Shown: in pieces, positions 45,333 through 53,366 of the stretch
How the letters are laid out: every line of letters begins with the position of its first letter
Position numbering within the stretch: the first letter of the stretch is position 1
Translations under genes and position numbers: made by a program
Origin: Bacillota bacterium
GTDB lineage: Bacteria; Bacillota; Bacilli; Paenibacillales; UBA4045
Reading direction: 5' to 3'
NCBI GenBank assembly: GCA_023441055.1
Contig: JAEZQY010000048.1
Coordinates: forward strand, 33,872-97,871
DNA length: 64,000 bases
The notes under the pieces: model-generated
The model's input: the letters and a program-made list of their open reading frames with translations, nothing else
The model's database searches: none
Told to the model about the DNA's origin: nothing

Positions 45333-46325
45333 ATGTTATCCCTACTGACACAGCTCGTCCTGCCGATGCTGGTTGGACTGGCTGTCTTCCTATTCGGCAT
45401 GAAGATTATGGAGTTCGCGCTGTTCAAGTGGACAGGCCCCTACCTGCAGCGCGCGATCCGCAGGCTGACTCGCACACCGCTGCATGGATTGCTTGTCGGC
45501 ACTGGAGCGACTGCGCTTACGCAGAGCAGCAGCGCAGTCACCGTACTGACGATCGGCTTCGTTAACGCCGGTGTATTAACGTTCCCGAATACGCTCGGGA
45601 TCATATTAGGCACGAATATTGGCAGCTGCCTGACGACTGAGCTCATCGGCATGCGGATGAACGGGAATATGCTGCCTGTGCTGCTCATTGGCTCCGGCGC
45701 ATGGCTCGCAACGTGGCTCCCGCTTCCAGCGAAGTGGCTCGCGCACTTCAACAGCGCAAGACTGCTGAGTATCCTCCGTTGTCTCTCACTGGCATCAGCA
45801 GGCTTCAGCTGCATACTGATCGGCATTGAAATCATGCAGACCATTGTTGATTATCTGCAAGCTCACGGCTTGCTTACCTGGTTCATCGAGCATGCGCAGC
45901 GCAGCATGCTGTGGGGAATTCTCGCCGGGGCCGCACTGACCGCTGTCATCCACAGCAGCGCTGCTTCCATCGCGATGACGATGGGACTCGCCTCGCTCGG
46001 CGTCATCCCAGTCGACCTGGGCATCGCCATTGTGCTCGGCTGCAATATCGGCACCTGCGCGACCGCGATGGTCGCCAGCATCGGCGGAAGCCGCTTCGGT
46101 CAATATGTCGCATGGTCGCATCTCGTGCTCAATGTAGGAGGCGCTGCGCTCTTCTATCCATTCGTTGAGCAGCTGCACAGCCTGTCCGCTTGGCTGACAG
46201 CCAATGAAGCCGGACAGATCGCGCACGCTCAGACGATATTCAATGTGATTAGCTCCCTGATTGCGCTGCCCTTCTGTTATCTGCCGGTCTTCCGACGTGA
46301 TAAGCAGACTGCGCTGCAAGATTGA
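45333..46325 (+). CDS. Na/Pi cotransporter family protein
   Basis: 330 aa with about eight hydrophobic helices. The two inverted-repeat signatures of the family are present: GTGATALTQSSSAVTVLTIG (QSSS, about residues 56-75) and ALTAVIHSSAASIAMTMGLA (HSSA, second half). The family transports sodium and phosphate, though many members are not characterised. It matches YqeW of B. subtilis in neighbourhood. No PhoU-type domain follows. AGGAGC lies 13 bases before ATG. It converges on deoC with only one base between the stops. Confidence 0.88.
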   Translation: MLSLLTQLVLPMLVGLAVFLFGMKIMEFALFKWTGPYLQRAIRRLTRTPLHGLLVGTGATALTQSSSAVTVLTIGFVNAGVLTFPNTLGIILGTNIGSCLTTELIGMRMNGNMLPVLLIGSGAWLATWLPLPAKWLAHFNSARLLSILRCLSLASAGFSCILIGIEIMQTIVDYLQAHGLLTWFIEHAQRSMLWGILAGAALTAVIHSSAASIAMTMGLASLGVIPVDLGIAIVLGCNIGTCATAMVASIGGSRFGQYVAWSHLVLNVGGAALFYPFVEQLHSLSAWLTANEAGQIAHAQTIFNVISSLIALPFCYLPVFRRDKQTALQD

Positions 46326-46326
46326 C

Positions 46327-47034
46327 CTAATAGCTCGACTGCTTCGAACCTGCTGTACCTTGCACAATCGCAATCCCAGAGCTCGTACCAATGCGTGTGG
46401 CACCGGCATGGATCATTGTGAGCGCAGTGTCGTAATCCCGTACACCGCCCGATGCCTTCACGCCAATCTCATCCGATACCGATTGGCGCATCAGCCGGAT
46501 ATCCGACTGTGTCGCGCCGCCAGGTCCGAAGCCTGTGCTCGTCTTCACATAATGCGCGCCGGACGCCTCGGAGATGCGACATGCGAGCCGCTTATGCTCG
46601 TCGTTCAGATACCCCGTCTCCAGGATCACCTTGACGATCGCAGATTCCCCCGCCGCTGTCGTTACAGCGCGAATATGTCGCTCAACCGTCGCCGTATCGC
46701 CTGCCAGCAGCGCCCCGACAGGCAGCACCATATCCAGCTCGGCGGCGCCATCTTGTACAGCACGGTCCGCCTCGTAGGCGAGCACCGACGCTTCCATCGC
46801 GCCAAGCGGGAATCCGCATACCGCGCTAATCTTGACAGAGCTGCCGGCTAGCAGCTCTCTGCACAACGCCACCCACATGCCGTTCACACATACGCTGTAG
46901 AAGCCGAATTGAATCGCCTCATCACAGAGCTTGCGAATGGTCTCGAACGTCGTATCCGGCTTCAGAACAGTATGATCAATATAGGCCGCCAGTTCCTCTG
47001 GCCTTAGCTTGTTTCCTGTATGCATGTGATCCAT
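46327..47034 (-). CDS. deoC: Deoxyribose-phosphate aldolase
   Basis: 235 aa from ATG 47034, with GGGGGAT upstream. A longer reading from ATG 47058 (or a TTG at 47064, overlapping the Nudix stop) is also possible. The TIM barrel shows YIDHTVLKPDTTFETIRKLC, IVKVILETGYLNDEHK (second lysine) and KASGGVRDYDTALTMIHAGA (Schiff-base lysine). It splits 2-deoxyribose-5-phosphate to glyceraldehyde 3-phosphate and acetaldehyde. No deoxyribonucleoside phosphorylase or regulator is adjacent. It follows the Nudix gene closely, so they form one unit. Confidence 0.93.
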   Translation of the reverse strand: MDHMHTGNKLRPEELAAYIDHTVLKPDTTFETIRKLCDEAIQFGFYSVCVNGMWVALCRELLAGSSVKISAVCGFPLGAMEASVLAYEADRAVQDGAAELDMVLPVGALLAGDTATVERHIRAVTTAAGESAIVKVILETGYLNDEHKRLACRISEASGAHYVKTSTGFGPGGATQSDIRLMRQSVSDEIGVKASGGVRDYDTALTMIHAGATRIGTSSGIAIVQGTAGSKQSSY

Positions 47035-47060
47035 GCCGCTGTCATCCCCCGCTCCCATTG

Positions 47061-47483
47061 TCAAGCCAGCCCCAGCTGCGCTAATGCCTGCTCGACAACC
47101 TTCGTATTGTTGGCATAGCCCTTCGTGCGCTGGAGATGAAGCGCCTCATCCGGCGCACACCATTCTACGCCGCGAATCTCCTCGACCTGAGCCTGCAATT
47201 CCCCGCCAACGGCTTCAACGAGATAATAATGCACTTCCTTCTTCACATCGCCATGAACCTGATGAACATACGTGTACTTGATCACTTCAATAAGACTCAC
47301 AATACGACCGATGATGCCCGTCTCCTCCATGATCTCGCGGAGCGCAGTCTGCTCAACCGTCTCACCAGGCTCCATCTTGCCCTTAGGTAAGCTGATCTTG
47401 CCGTATCGATCCTGAATGAGCTGGATCTCTAGCTCGTCTTCCCGATACCGGTATACAACACCGCCTGCGGATATCTCCTTCAT
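47061..47483 (-). CDS. Nudix hydrolase
   Basis: 140 aa. The Nudix box runs from GKMEPGETVEQTALREIMEE through TGI (about residues 35-57; GX5EX7REUXEEXGU intact). It resembles housekeeping Nudix proteins (diadenosine tetraphosphatase or mutT-like), but the substrate cannot be told. GGAGG lies nine bases before ATG. It lies between mtaB and deoC on the same strand. Confidence 0.92.
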   Translation of the reverse strand: MKEISAGGVVYRYREDELEIQLIQDRYGKISLPKGKMEPGETVEQTALREIMEETGIIGRIVSLIEVIKYTYVHQVHGDVKKEVHYYLVEAVGGELQAQVEEIRGVEWCAPDEALHLQRTKGYANNTKVVEQALAQLGLA

Positions 47484-47542
47484 GGCATGATCCTCCCTTC
47501 CATATGCCTAACTGCAGCCGGCCGGCGGCAGGCTGAGCGGCT

Positions 47543-48889
47543 CTATTTGCCAATGGCCAATTGCATCTCTCGATCCAGCACACGGACCAGCTCACCCTTG
47601 CACGCACTTACGCCAGCTTCGACAATCTTGACCCGGCACAATCGGCCCGCGAGCTTCTCCTGACTCTTGAATTCCACATGCAGATAGTTATCAGAGTAGC
47701 CGATCTGTACGCCTCGCTCGATATCCGATTGCGACGGATGCTCAGGAATGACATCCAGCACCTGCCCGACGAACGGCTCAGCATAAGCCAGCTGCATCCG
47801 CTCCGACAGCGCGATGAGTGATTGGACGCGGCGTTGCTTCACAGCCTCATCCACTTGATCCTCCATACGAGCGGCCGGCGTGCCTGTGCGCTTCGAATAC
47901 GGGAATACATGCATCTGAGTGAAGCCGAGCTCCTCCATGAACCGGTACCCGCGATCGAACATCTCCTCCGTCTCACCCGGGAATCCCACGATCACATCTG
48001 TTGTTATTGCGACATCCGGCAACGCTTGATGCAAGCGGTGAATCGTCTGTGCATACTCAGCTGTCGTATACTTCCGGCGCATTCGCTTCAGAATCTCATC
48101 ATCGCCGGCCTGCAGCGGGATATGCAGATGTCGACACATCTTGTCCGAGCTGCCCAGCACGTCAATCATATCATCGTCAATCTGACTGGCCTCAATCGAG
48201 CTGATGCGAATCCGTTGCAAGCCCGCCACGCCGTGCAGATCGCGCACTAGATCAGACAGCTTATAACCGTCCAGATCATCCCCGTAGCCTCCGGTATGGA
48301 TGCCGCTGAGCACGATCTCCTGATAGCCGGCTGCTACAAGCTGCCGAGCCTGCTCAAGTACGCTCTGCGGGCTGCGACTGCGCGACAGGCCGCGCGACCA
48401 TGGAATAATACAGAATGTGCAGAAATTATTGCAGCCCTCCTGAATCTTCAGGAACGCGCGCGAATGCCCTGCGAAATTCGGCACATCGAGATCCTCGAAG
48501 TCTCTCGTCTTCATGATATTCCGGACCGCGTTAATCGGCTGCCGCTCTTGTCGCAGCGCGCTAACATAATCCAACAATCGCTCGCGATCCTGGGTCCCAA
48601 TTACCAGATCGACCCCTTCAATCGCCATGATCTCCGCAGGCGCGGTCTGCGCATAGCAGCCAGTCACAGCTATAATCGCGTCGGGATTACGGCGTACAGC
48701 GCGCCTTATCACCTGCCGACTCTTGCGATCACCCGTATTCGTTACCGTGCATGTATTAATCAGATAGACATCGGCCGTCTCCTCGAAGTCCACCTGCTTA
48801 TAGCCTTCCCTCTTGAACAGCTGCCAAATTCCCTCCGTATCGACGAAATTCACCTTGCAGCCCAGCGTATAGAATGCGACAGTCGGCAT
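47543..48889 (-). CDS. mtaB: tRNA-t6A37 methylthiotransferase MtaB
   Basis: 448 aa. An N-terminal MTTase domain (VAFYTLGCKVNFVDTEG, then NTCTVTNTGDRKSRQ and AVTGCYAQT, three Fe-S cysteines) is followed by the radical SAM motif EGCNNFCTFCIIPWSRG (about residues 150-166) and a TRAM domain at the end. It adds methylthio to t6A37 in tRNAs decoding ANN codons. It starts three bases after the rsmE stop and matches the yqeU-yqeV order of B. subtilis. Confidence 0.95.
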   Translation of the reverse strand: MPTVAFYTLGCKVNFVDTEGIWQLFKREGYKQVDFEETADVYLINTCTVTNTGDRKSRQVIRRAVRRNPDAIIAVTGCYAQTAPAEIMAIEGVDLVIGTQDRERLLDYVSALRQERQPINAVRNIMKTRDFEDLDVPNFAGHSRAFLKIQEGCNNFCTFCIIPWSRGLSRSRSPQSVLEQARQLVAAGYQEIVLSGIHTGGYGDDLDGYKLSDLVRDLHGVAGLQRIRISSIEASQIDDDMIDVLGSSDKMCRHLHIPLQAGDDEILKRMRRKYTTAEYAQTIHRLHQALPDVAITTDVIVGFPGETEEMFDRGYRFMEELGFTQMHVFPYSKRTGTPAARMEDQVDEAVKQRRVQSLIALSERMQLAYAEPFVGQVLDVIPEHPSQSDIERGVQIGYSDNYLHVEFKSQEKLAGRLCRVKIVEAGVSACKGELVRVLDREMQLAIGK

Positions 48890-48892
48890 CCC

Positions 48893-49651
48893 TTAACTAC
48901 CCCCAATCTCCCCATATTCATACAAAATAGCGCTTAACCCGACGAGCGCGGCTGTCTCGGTTCGCAAGATGCGCCGTCCGAGGCTGACCGGCACACAGCC
49001 CGCATCCTCGGCCTCGCTGACTTCCTTCTCCGTAAAACCGCCCTCTGGGCCGATGATGAGCATAATCGAGACTTGCTCACCACGTTCAGCCCTGAGCTTG
49101 CCCAGCAGGGAGCGAAGCCGCAGACCTGCTTCCTTCTCGTAACAGAAGTACGCCGCATCCTGCTCCGCTGCCAGCTTAAGCAATTCACGCCATTTGATTA
49201 CCGATGCTACTGACGGAATGCGGCCACGATGCGACTGCTCAGCAGCCTCCTTCGCAATCTTCCCCCAGCGCTCGAGCCTTTTGCTCTCCTTCTTGGCGTC
49301 GTATTGCACGATCGTTCGTTCGGAGACGAATGGCACGAAGCTGTATGCACCTACCTCTGTTCCCTTCTGAATAACCGTCTCCAGCTTATCGCCCTTAGGC
49401 AGCGCCTGAGCAATTGTTACGCGAACGTTCGGCTCCGCCTCGGATTCACGCGCCTCCATGCGGATCGCCGCCACTTCGGTTCGACTAACATGCTCCAGCT
49501 CCGCCTGCGCCTCACGCCCACTTCCGTCACAGACAATAATGACATCACCCGGCTTGGCTCGCATCACATTCGCCAGATGATGAGCATCGTCACCGGTTAT
49601 GATCAGGCGCTGCTCGTTAAATTGCTCGTTTGTAATAAAATATCGCTGCAT
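48893..49651 (-). CDS. rsmE: 16S rRNA (uracil1498-N3)-methyltransferase RsmE
   Basis: 252 aa from ATG 49651; a GTG at 49654 is adjacent and AAGG lies upstream. An N-terminal PUA-like domain (RYFITNEQFNEQRLIITGDD) precedes a SPOUT domain with MLIIGPEGGFTEKEVSEAED and LGRRILRTETAALVGLSAIL, the SAM knot. It methylates U1498 in the decoding centre. It is followed directly by mtaB. Confidence 0.96.
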   Translation of the reverse strand: MQRYFITNEQFNEQRLIITGDDAHHLANVMRAKPGDVIIVCDGSGREAQAELEHVSRTEVAAIRMEARESEAEPNVRVTIAQALPKGDKLETVIQKGTEVGAYSFVPFVSERTIVQYDAKKESKRLERWGKIAKEAAEQSHRGRIPSVASVIKWRELLKLAAEQDAAYFCYEKEAGLRLRSLLGKLRAERGEQVSIMLIIGPEGGFTEKEVSEAEDAGCVPVSLGRRILRTETAALVGLSAILYEYGEIGGS

Positions 49652-49714
49652 CACTACCGCTGCCTTCCTATATGAAATTCAATCCTATCTCTGGGCTGCC
49701 TTACACAGCGGTGA

Positions 49715-50389
49715 TTAACCGATAATCGTCTGGAACAATCGGAAGATATGGAAGGACAGCTCCAGTGTCATGACCATGAGCGGTTGAATGGTGACCCCGC
49801 GAAGAGGCGGGATGAATACAATGAGCAGGAAGATGAAGATTCCCCACTGCATATGCTGCTGCATCCAGTATCGGGTCTTCAGAGGGACCAGGTCTTCCAC
49901 GATTCGATACCCGTCGAGCGGAGGCAGCGGGATGAGATTGAAGACGAATAGTACAAGATTTAATTGCAAGAAGATGCTGAGGAATACATTTATCGCTTCA
50001 TTCAGACCATTGGCATGTGGATCGAAGCCGACTCTGCCCAATATGACAATTAGCAGGATCGTAATGACCGCCAATAAGAAATTGCTGATAGGACCTAGTG
50101 CAGACACGAGAATCCCCATCAGTCGCGGATTCTTGAACTGGCCGCGATTGACCGGCACGGGCTTCGCCCAGCCGAATCCGGCCAGCAGAATTAGCAGCGT
50201 GCCGAGCACATCCAGATGCTTGCGGGGATTGAGCGTGACGCGGCCCTCGCGATAGGCGGTCATATCCCCGAATTTATATGCCGAATACGCATGCGCGTAT
50301 TCATGTACACTTAGCGAGATGGCCAGCGCAATGAATACGAATGGCAGCTGCTCAAGCGGATACGCGAAAAACCGATTCAATACATCCAC
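49715..50389 (-). CDS. Site-2 protease family membrane metalloprotease (M50)
   Basis: 224 aa from a GTG at 50389 with GGGGAG seven bases upstream. Multiple membrane helices, with the zinc motif LSVHEYAHAYSAYKFGD (HExxH, about residues 26-42) and the third-ligand motif NLIPLPPLDGYRI (about 150-162). It resembles the rhomboid-like short S2P proteins common in Firmicutes. The substrate is not known. It is inserted between prmA and rsmE, unlike B. subtilis. Confidence 0.92.
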   Translation of the reverse strand: MDVLNRFFAYPLEQLPFVFIALAISLSVHEYAHAYSAYKFGDMTAYREGRVTLNPRKHLDVLGTLLILLAGFGWAKPVPVNRGQFKNPRLMGILVSALGPISNFLLAVITILLIVILGRVGFDPHANGLNEAINVFLSIFLQLNLVLFVFNLIPLPPLDGYRIVEDLVPLKTRYWMQQHMQWGIFIFLLIVFIPPLRGVTIQPLMVMTLELSFHIFRLFQTIIG

Positions 50390-50428
50390 AATTTTCTCCC
50401 CATTTCGACAAGCTGGAATTCAATCATG

Positions 50429-51397
50429 CTATGGCTTGACAGCGACGAGCACGACCCAATCCTGATCCGACTTGATTTGCGCAATGCGGAAGCCCGCTTG
50501 CTCCAATCCTGCGTGGACATCGTCGCGCTTCTTCTCAATGACACCCGAGACGACGTAGACACCGCCAGATTCCAACGCGTCATAGACGTCTTGAACGAAA
50601 AGCAGAATAATCTCAGCTAATATATTCGCGACGACCAGATTTGCAGGCAGCTGGAACTTCGTCAGCGCTTCGGCCGGATCGGCCTTAAGCACCTGCAGCA
50701 GATCGCTATGTAAAACCTCTATTTGCTCATCCATCTCATTCAGCTTCACATTCTCGAGCGCGCTGGATACCGCAATCGGATCGAGATCGAGCGCTAGTAC
50801 GGAGCTCGCGCCAAGCTTAGCGGCTGCGATCGCCAGAATACCCGAGCCTGTGCCGACATCGATCACCTTCATTCCAGGCTTGATCGTCTGCTCCAGCGTC
50901 TCCAGGCACAGTGCAGTCGTCGCATGCGTTCCTGTGCCGAATGCCATGCCTGGATCCAGCTCCAACACGATTTCGCCCGGCTTCGCCTGATAATCCTCCC
51001 ATGTTGGTTTAACGACCATGCGCTCGGTGATCGCAACCGGTTTGAAGTATTGCTTCCAGCCGTTCGCCCAATCCTCTTCCTTCACTTCGCGCGTACTGAT
51101 CTCCGCCTTGCCTACAGCAATCGGATACGTTCTCAGCTCGGCCACGAACGACTCCAGTCCCTGCACGATATCAGCAACCTGGGACGGATCGGAATAATAA
51201 GCTTGAATCACCGCTTCACCCTCAGGGATATTATTAAGCGGCAGCTCATACCATTGGCCTAGCGATGTGTCTCTGGGCCGATTCAGACTGCCTGACTCCT
51301 CTATCGTCACACCGCCAGCACCATGCTCATGAAAGTAATTCGTTATCATCTCAATCGCCTCTTCGGCGATCGTAATCGTGACTTCTGTCCAATTCAT
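50429..51397 (-). CDS. prmA: Ribosomal protein L11 methyltransferase PrmA
   Basis: 322 aa from ATG 51397, supported by GGGAGGT nine bases upstream. An upstream extension of the frame to 51769 lies over the bidirectional terminator and another gene and is rejected. The N-terminal substrate-recognition domain (WTEVTITIAEEAIEMITNYF) precedes the SAM domain, VIDVGTGSGILAIAAAKLGA (motif I) and LVVANILAEIILLFVQDVYD. It methylates L11. It begins the prmA-S2P-rsmE-mtaB-Nudix-deoC run. Confidence 0.95.
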   Translation of the reverse strand: MNWTEVTITIAEEAIEMITNYFHEHGAGGVTIEESGSLNRPRDTSLGQWYELPLNNIPEGEAVIQAYYSDPSQVADIVQGLESFVAELRTYPIAVGKAEISTREVKEEDWANGWKQYFKPVAITERMVVKPTWEDYQAKPGEIVLELDPGMAFGTGTHATTALCLETLEQTIKPGMKVIDVGTGSGILAIAAAKLGASSVLALDLDPIAVSSALENVKLNEMDEQIEVLHSDLLQVLKADPAEALTKFQLPANLVVANILAEIILLFVQDVYDALESGGVYVVSGVIEKKRDDVHAGLEQAGFRIAQIKSDQDWVVLVAVKP

Positions 51398-51450
51398 TGT
51401 CGAGGTACCTCCCGCATGCTTATGATCGACTTTCTTGACTATTGTACTAC

Positions 51451-51492
51451 ACAGAAGAATCCCATACCACTTCCGGTATGGGATTCTTCTGT
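51451..51492. terminator. Bidirectional terminator upstream of prmA
   Basis: A perfect 18-bp stem (51451-51468 with 51475-51492, six-base loop). The AGAAGAAT/ATTCTTCT outer part gives an A-rich head and T-rich tail on both strands. On minus it ends the stress gene pair; prmA starts 54 bases beyond the stem, so its promoter must lie within or next to the hairpin. Confidence 0.75.
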
Positions 51493-51527
51493 AATTATCC
51501 ATATTGGTAAGGCACCTGTACGGCAGA

Positions 51528-51896
51528 TCAGATTTCCCCGCCACCGCACTCCTTAATGATTCGAATGGCTTGCTCGCGCTGTCCGTTGTCCACACGCGCA
51601 TTAAGCAGGTAGCCGCTATCGCTTCCACGATACGAATAATCGTCATTCGCGATATAGGGTAACATGGTCCCGCCAGTGGAGAAGCCGCCCACGCTCGAGG
51701 GAAACCCGCCGCTTCCGCCATAGGGCACGTAGCCGGTATAGTTAATATCCTCCATCGCAAACTCCACATCCGTATTACCTAGCGGCCGATTCCAATGACT
51801 GATCTCTACGTCATTTGCGCGGATCGCTCTCATCTTCGTCGCCGCAGCCTCAGCTTGACTGAGTGTGTCGAATTTCGCAGTGAAGTACTCAGCCAT
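51528..51896 (-). CDS. Glycine-rich stress-type protein of unknown function
   Basis: 122 aa from ATG 51896, with AGGTGAG five bases upstream, overlapping the YfhD-like gene by eight bases. The N-terminal FTAKFDTLSQAEAAATKMRA and the C-terminal GYLLNARVDNGQREQAIRII have the look of the YflT/GSP17M ferredoxin-like stress domain. Between them is a flexible Gly/Ser/Tyr-rich insert (YGGSGGFPSSVGGFSTGG). The match is by pattern only. It lies between dnaJ and prmA, and a strong terminator follows. Confidence 0.68.
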   Translation of the reverse strand: MAEYFTAKFDTLSQAEAAATKMRAIRANDVEISHWNRPLGNTDVEFAMEDINYTGYVPYGGSGGFPSSVGGFSTGGTMLPYIANDDYSYRGSDSGYLLNARVDNGQREQAIRIIKECGGGEI

Positions 51897-52056
51897 CCGT
51901 CTCACCTGCTCCACGCTTCACACGGTCCTCAGCGGCCTCTGCGCGCGCCAGCGCTTCCAGATCCTCCACGTCAGCCTGCTCTGCGCTGAATTCGACATCC
52001 TCATTCCTGCTAAACCTTGGCTGTATGGCGATTTTTCGTTCTTTATTTTTTGCCAC
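51889..52056 (-). CDS. YfhD family small protein
   Basis: 55 aa from a GTG at 52056, with AAGGGAG seven bases upstream. A basic start (AKNKERKIAIQPRFSRNED) is followed by VEFSAEQADVEDLEALARAE and AAEDRVKR, the YfhD pattern (DVEFS-ADxEDLEALxRAxxAD). YfhD proteins are small, uncharacterised and often stress-linked in Bacillales. The next gene overlaps by eight bases, so the pair is coupled. It is downstream of dnaJ, possibly in the heat-shock transcript. Confidence 0.75.
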   Translation of the reverse strand: MAKNKERKIAIQPRFSRNEDVEFSAEQADVEDLEALARAEAAEDRVKRGAGETDG

Positions 52057-52133
52057 TGCGCTCGCTCCCTTACATGGTCGTAACTCATGTATAGTATTCA
52101 GCACAGAGCGCGGCATTATTCATCATTCTGCTA

Positions 52134-53255
52134 TTAATCCCCGCGGAAAGCCTTCTTCATACGCTCGAAGATCGTCTCATGATTCTCGCTGGTCGTCTGA
52201 CCGCTTATATTTCCAAGCTGGCGCAGCAGATCCTTCTGCTCATCGGTCAGGTTGGTCGGTGTGATCACAACTACCTTCACGTGCTGATCACCTTGGCCGT
52301 AACCGCGCAAGCGAGGAACGCCCTTCCCCTTGAGTCGGAAGTAAGTGTTCGTCTGCGTTCCGGCAGGTATCTTCAGCTTCACCTTCTCCGTCAGTGTCGG
52401 GATCTCAATTTCATCGCCGAGCGCCGCCTGTGCGAAGGTTAACGGCACCTCACAATAGATGTCGTCTCCTTCCCGCTCGAAGAAGTCGTGTGACTTCACG
52501 CGGATCACGACGTAGAGATCGCCTGGCGGGCCACCGCGCAGTCCAGGCTCGCCCTCGCCTGTAACGCGAAGCTGAGCGCCCTCGTCTACACCTGCAGGAA
52601 TCTTGACACTAATCTTACGTTGCTTCTTGGTCTTACCGCTGCCGTGACAATTCGAGCACTTCTCCTTAATAATCTTGCCTTGGCCATTACAGCTTGGGCA
52701 GACACGGCGATTGACCATTCGACCGAATGCCGTATTCTGTACAACCTCCTGCTGACCGGTTCCGTGGCAAGTAGAGCAGGTCTCCGGCTTCGTCCCAGGC
52801 TTAGCCCCGGTGCCGAAGCAAGGATCGCATTCCTCCGTGCGCGGAATCGTAAGCTCAGTCTCCTTGCCGAATACCGCTTCCTTGAACTCGATTGTCATGG
52901 TGTATTGCAGGTCGGAGCCACGCTGCGGCGCATTCGGATTCCTCCGCTGCCCGCCGCCGCCGAAGAACATATCGAAGATATCGCCGAAGCCGCCCATATC
53001 ACCACCGAAGCCACCGGCTCCGCCGAAGCCTTGGTTTGGATCGACATGGCCGTATTGATCATAGGTTGCCTTCTTCTGGCCATCGCTGAGCACCTCATAG
53101 GCTTCCTTCACTTCCTTGAACTTCTCTTCTGCGTCAGCCGCCTTGTTAACGTCCGGGTGATACTGGCGGGCCAGCTTGCGGTAAGCCTTCTTAATCTCAT
53201 CCTCGGAGGCGCCTTTGTTAACGCCCAACACCTCGTAATAATCACGCTTGCTCAT
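52134..53255 (-). CDS. dnaJ: Chaperone DnaJ
   Basis: 373 aa. J domain with the HPD motif (ARQYHPDVNKAADAEEKFKE, about residues 29-48), a Gly/Phe-rich linker (GFGGAGGFGGDMGGFGDIFD), and four CxxCxGxG zinc repeats (CDPCFGTG, CSTCHGTG, CPSCNGQG, CSNCHGSG, about residues 142-212), then the C-terminal substrate and dimer domains. It stimulates DnaK. It is the last core gene of the heat-shock operon. GGGGGTGG lies upstream. Confidence 0.98.
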   Translation of the reverse strand: MSKRDYYEVLGVNKGASEDEIKKAYRKLARQYHPDVNKAADAEEKFKEVKEAYEVLSDGQKKATYDQYGHVDPNQGFGGAGGFGGDMGGFGDIFDMFFGGGGQRRNPNAPQRGSDLQYTMTIEFKEAVFGKETELTIPRTEECDPCFGTGAKPGTKPETCSTCHGTGQQEVVQNTAFGRMVNRRVCPSCNGQGKIIKEKCSNCHGSGKTKKQRKISVKIPAGVDEGAQLRVTGEGEPGLRGGPPGDLYVVIRVKSHDFFEREGDDIYCEVPLTFAQAALGDEIEIPTLTEKVKLKIPAGTQTNTYFRLKGKGVPRLRGYGQGDQHVKVVVITPTNLTDEQKDLLRQLGNISGQTTSENHETIFERMKKAFRGD

Positions 53256-53366
53256 CGCTTGTTATCCCACCCCCATGTGCGATTCTATGCACAACGATAG
53301 TCAAAGCCAAGATACCCTCGACTTTGACTATCTGCATCATTCACGATCTAAAATTTGGATACTGCC

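Noticed and set aside
50429..51769. The extended prmA frame from 51769
   Set aside because: The extra 124 codons run through the bidirectional terminator and over another gene, while ATG 51397 has a strong ribosome site and the conserved N-terminus.
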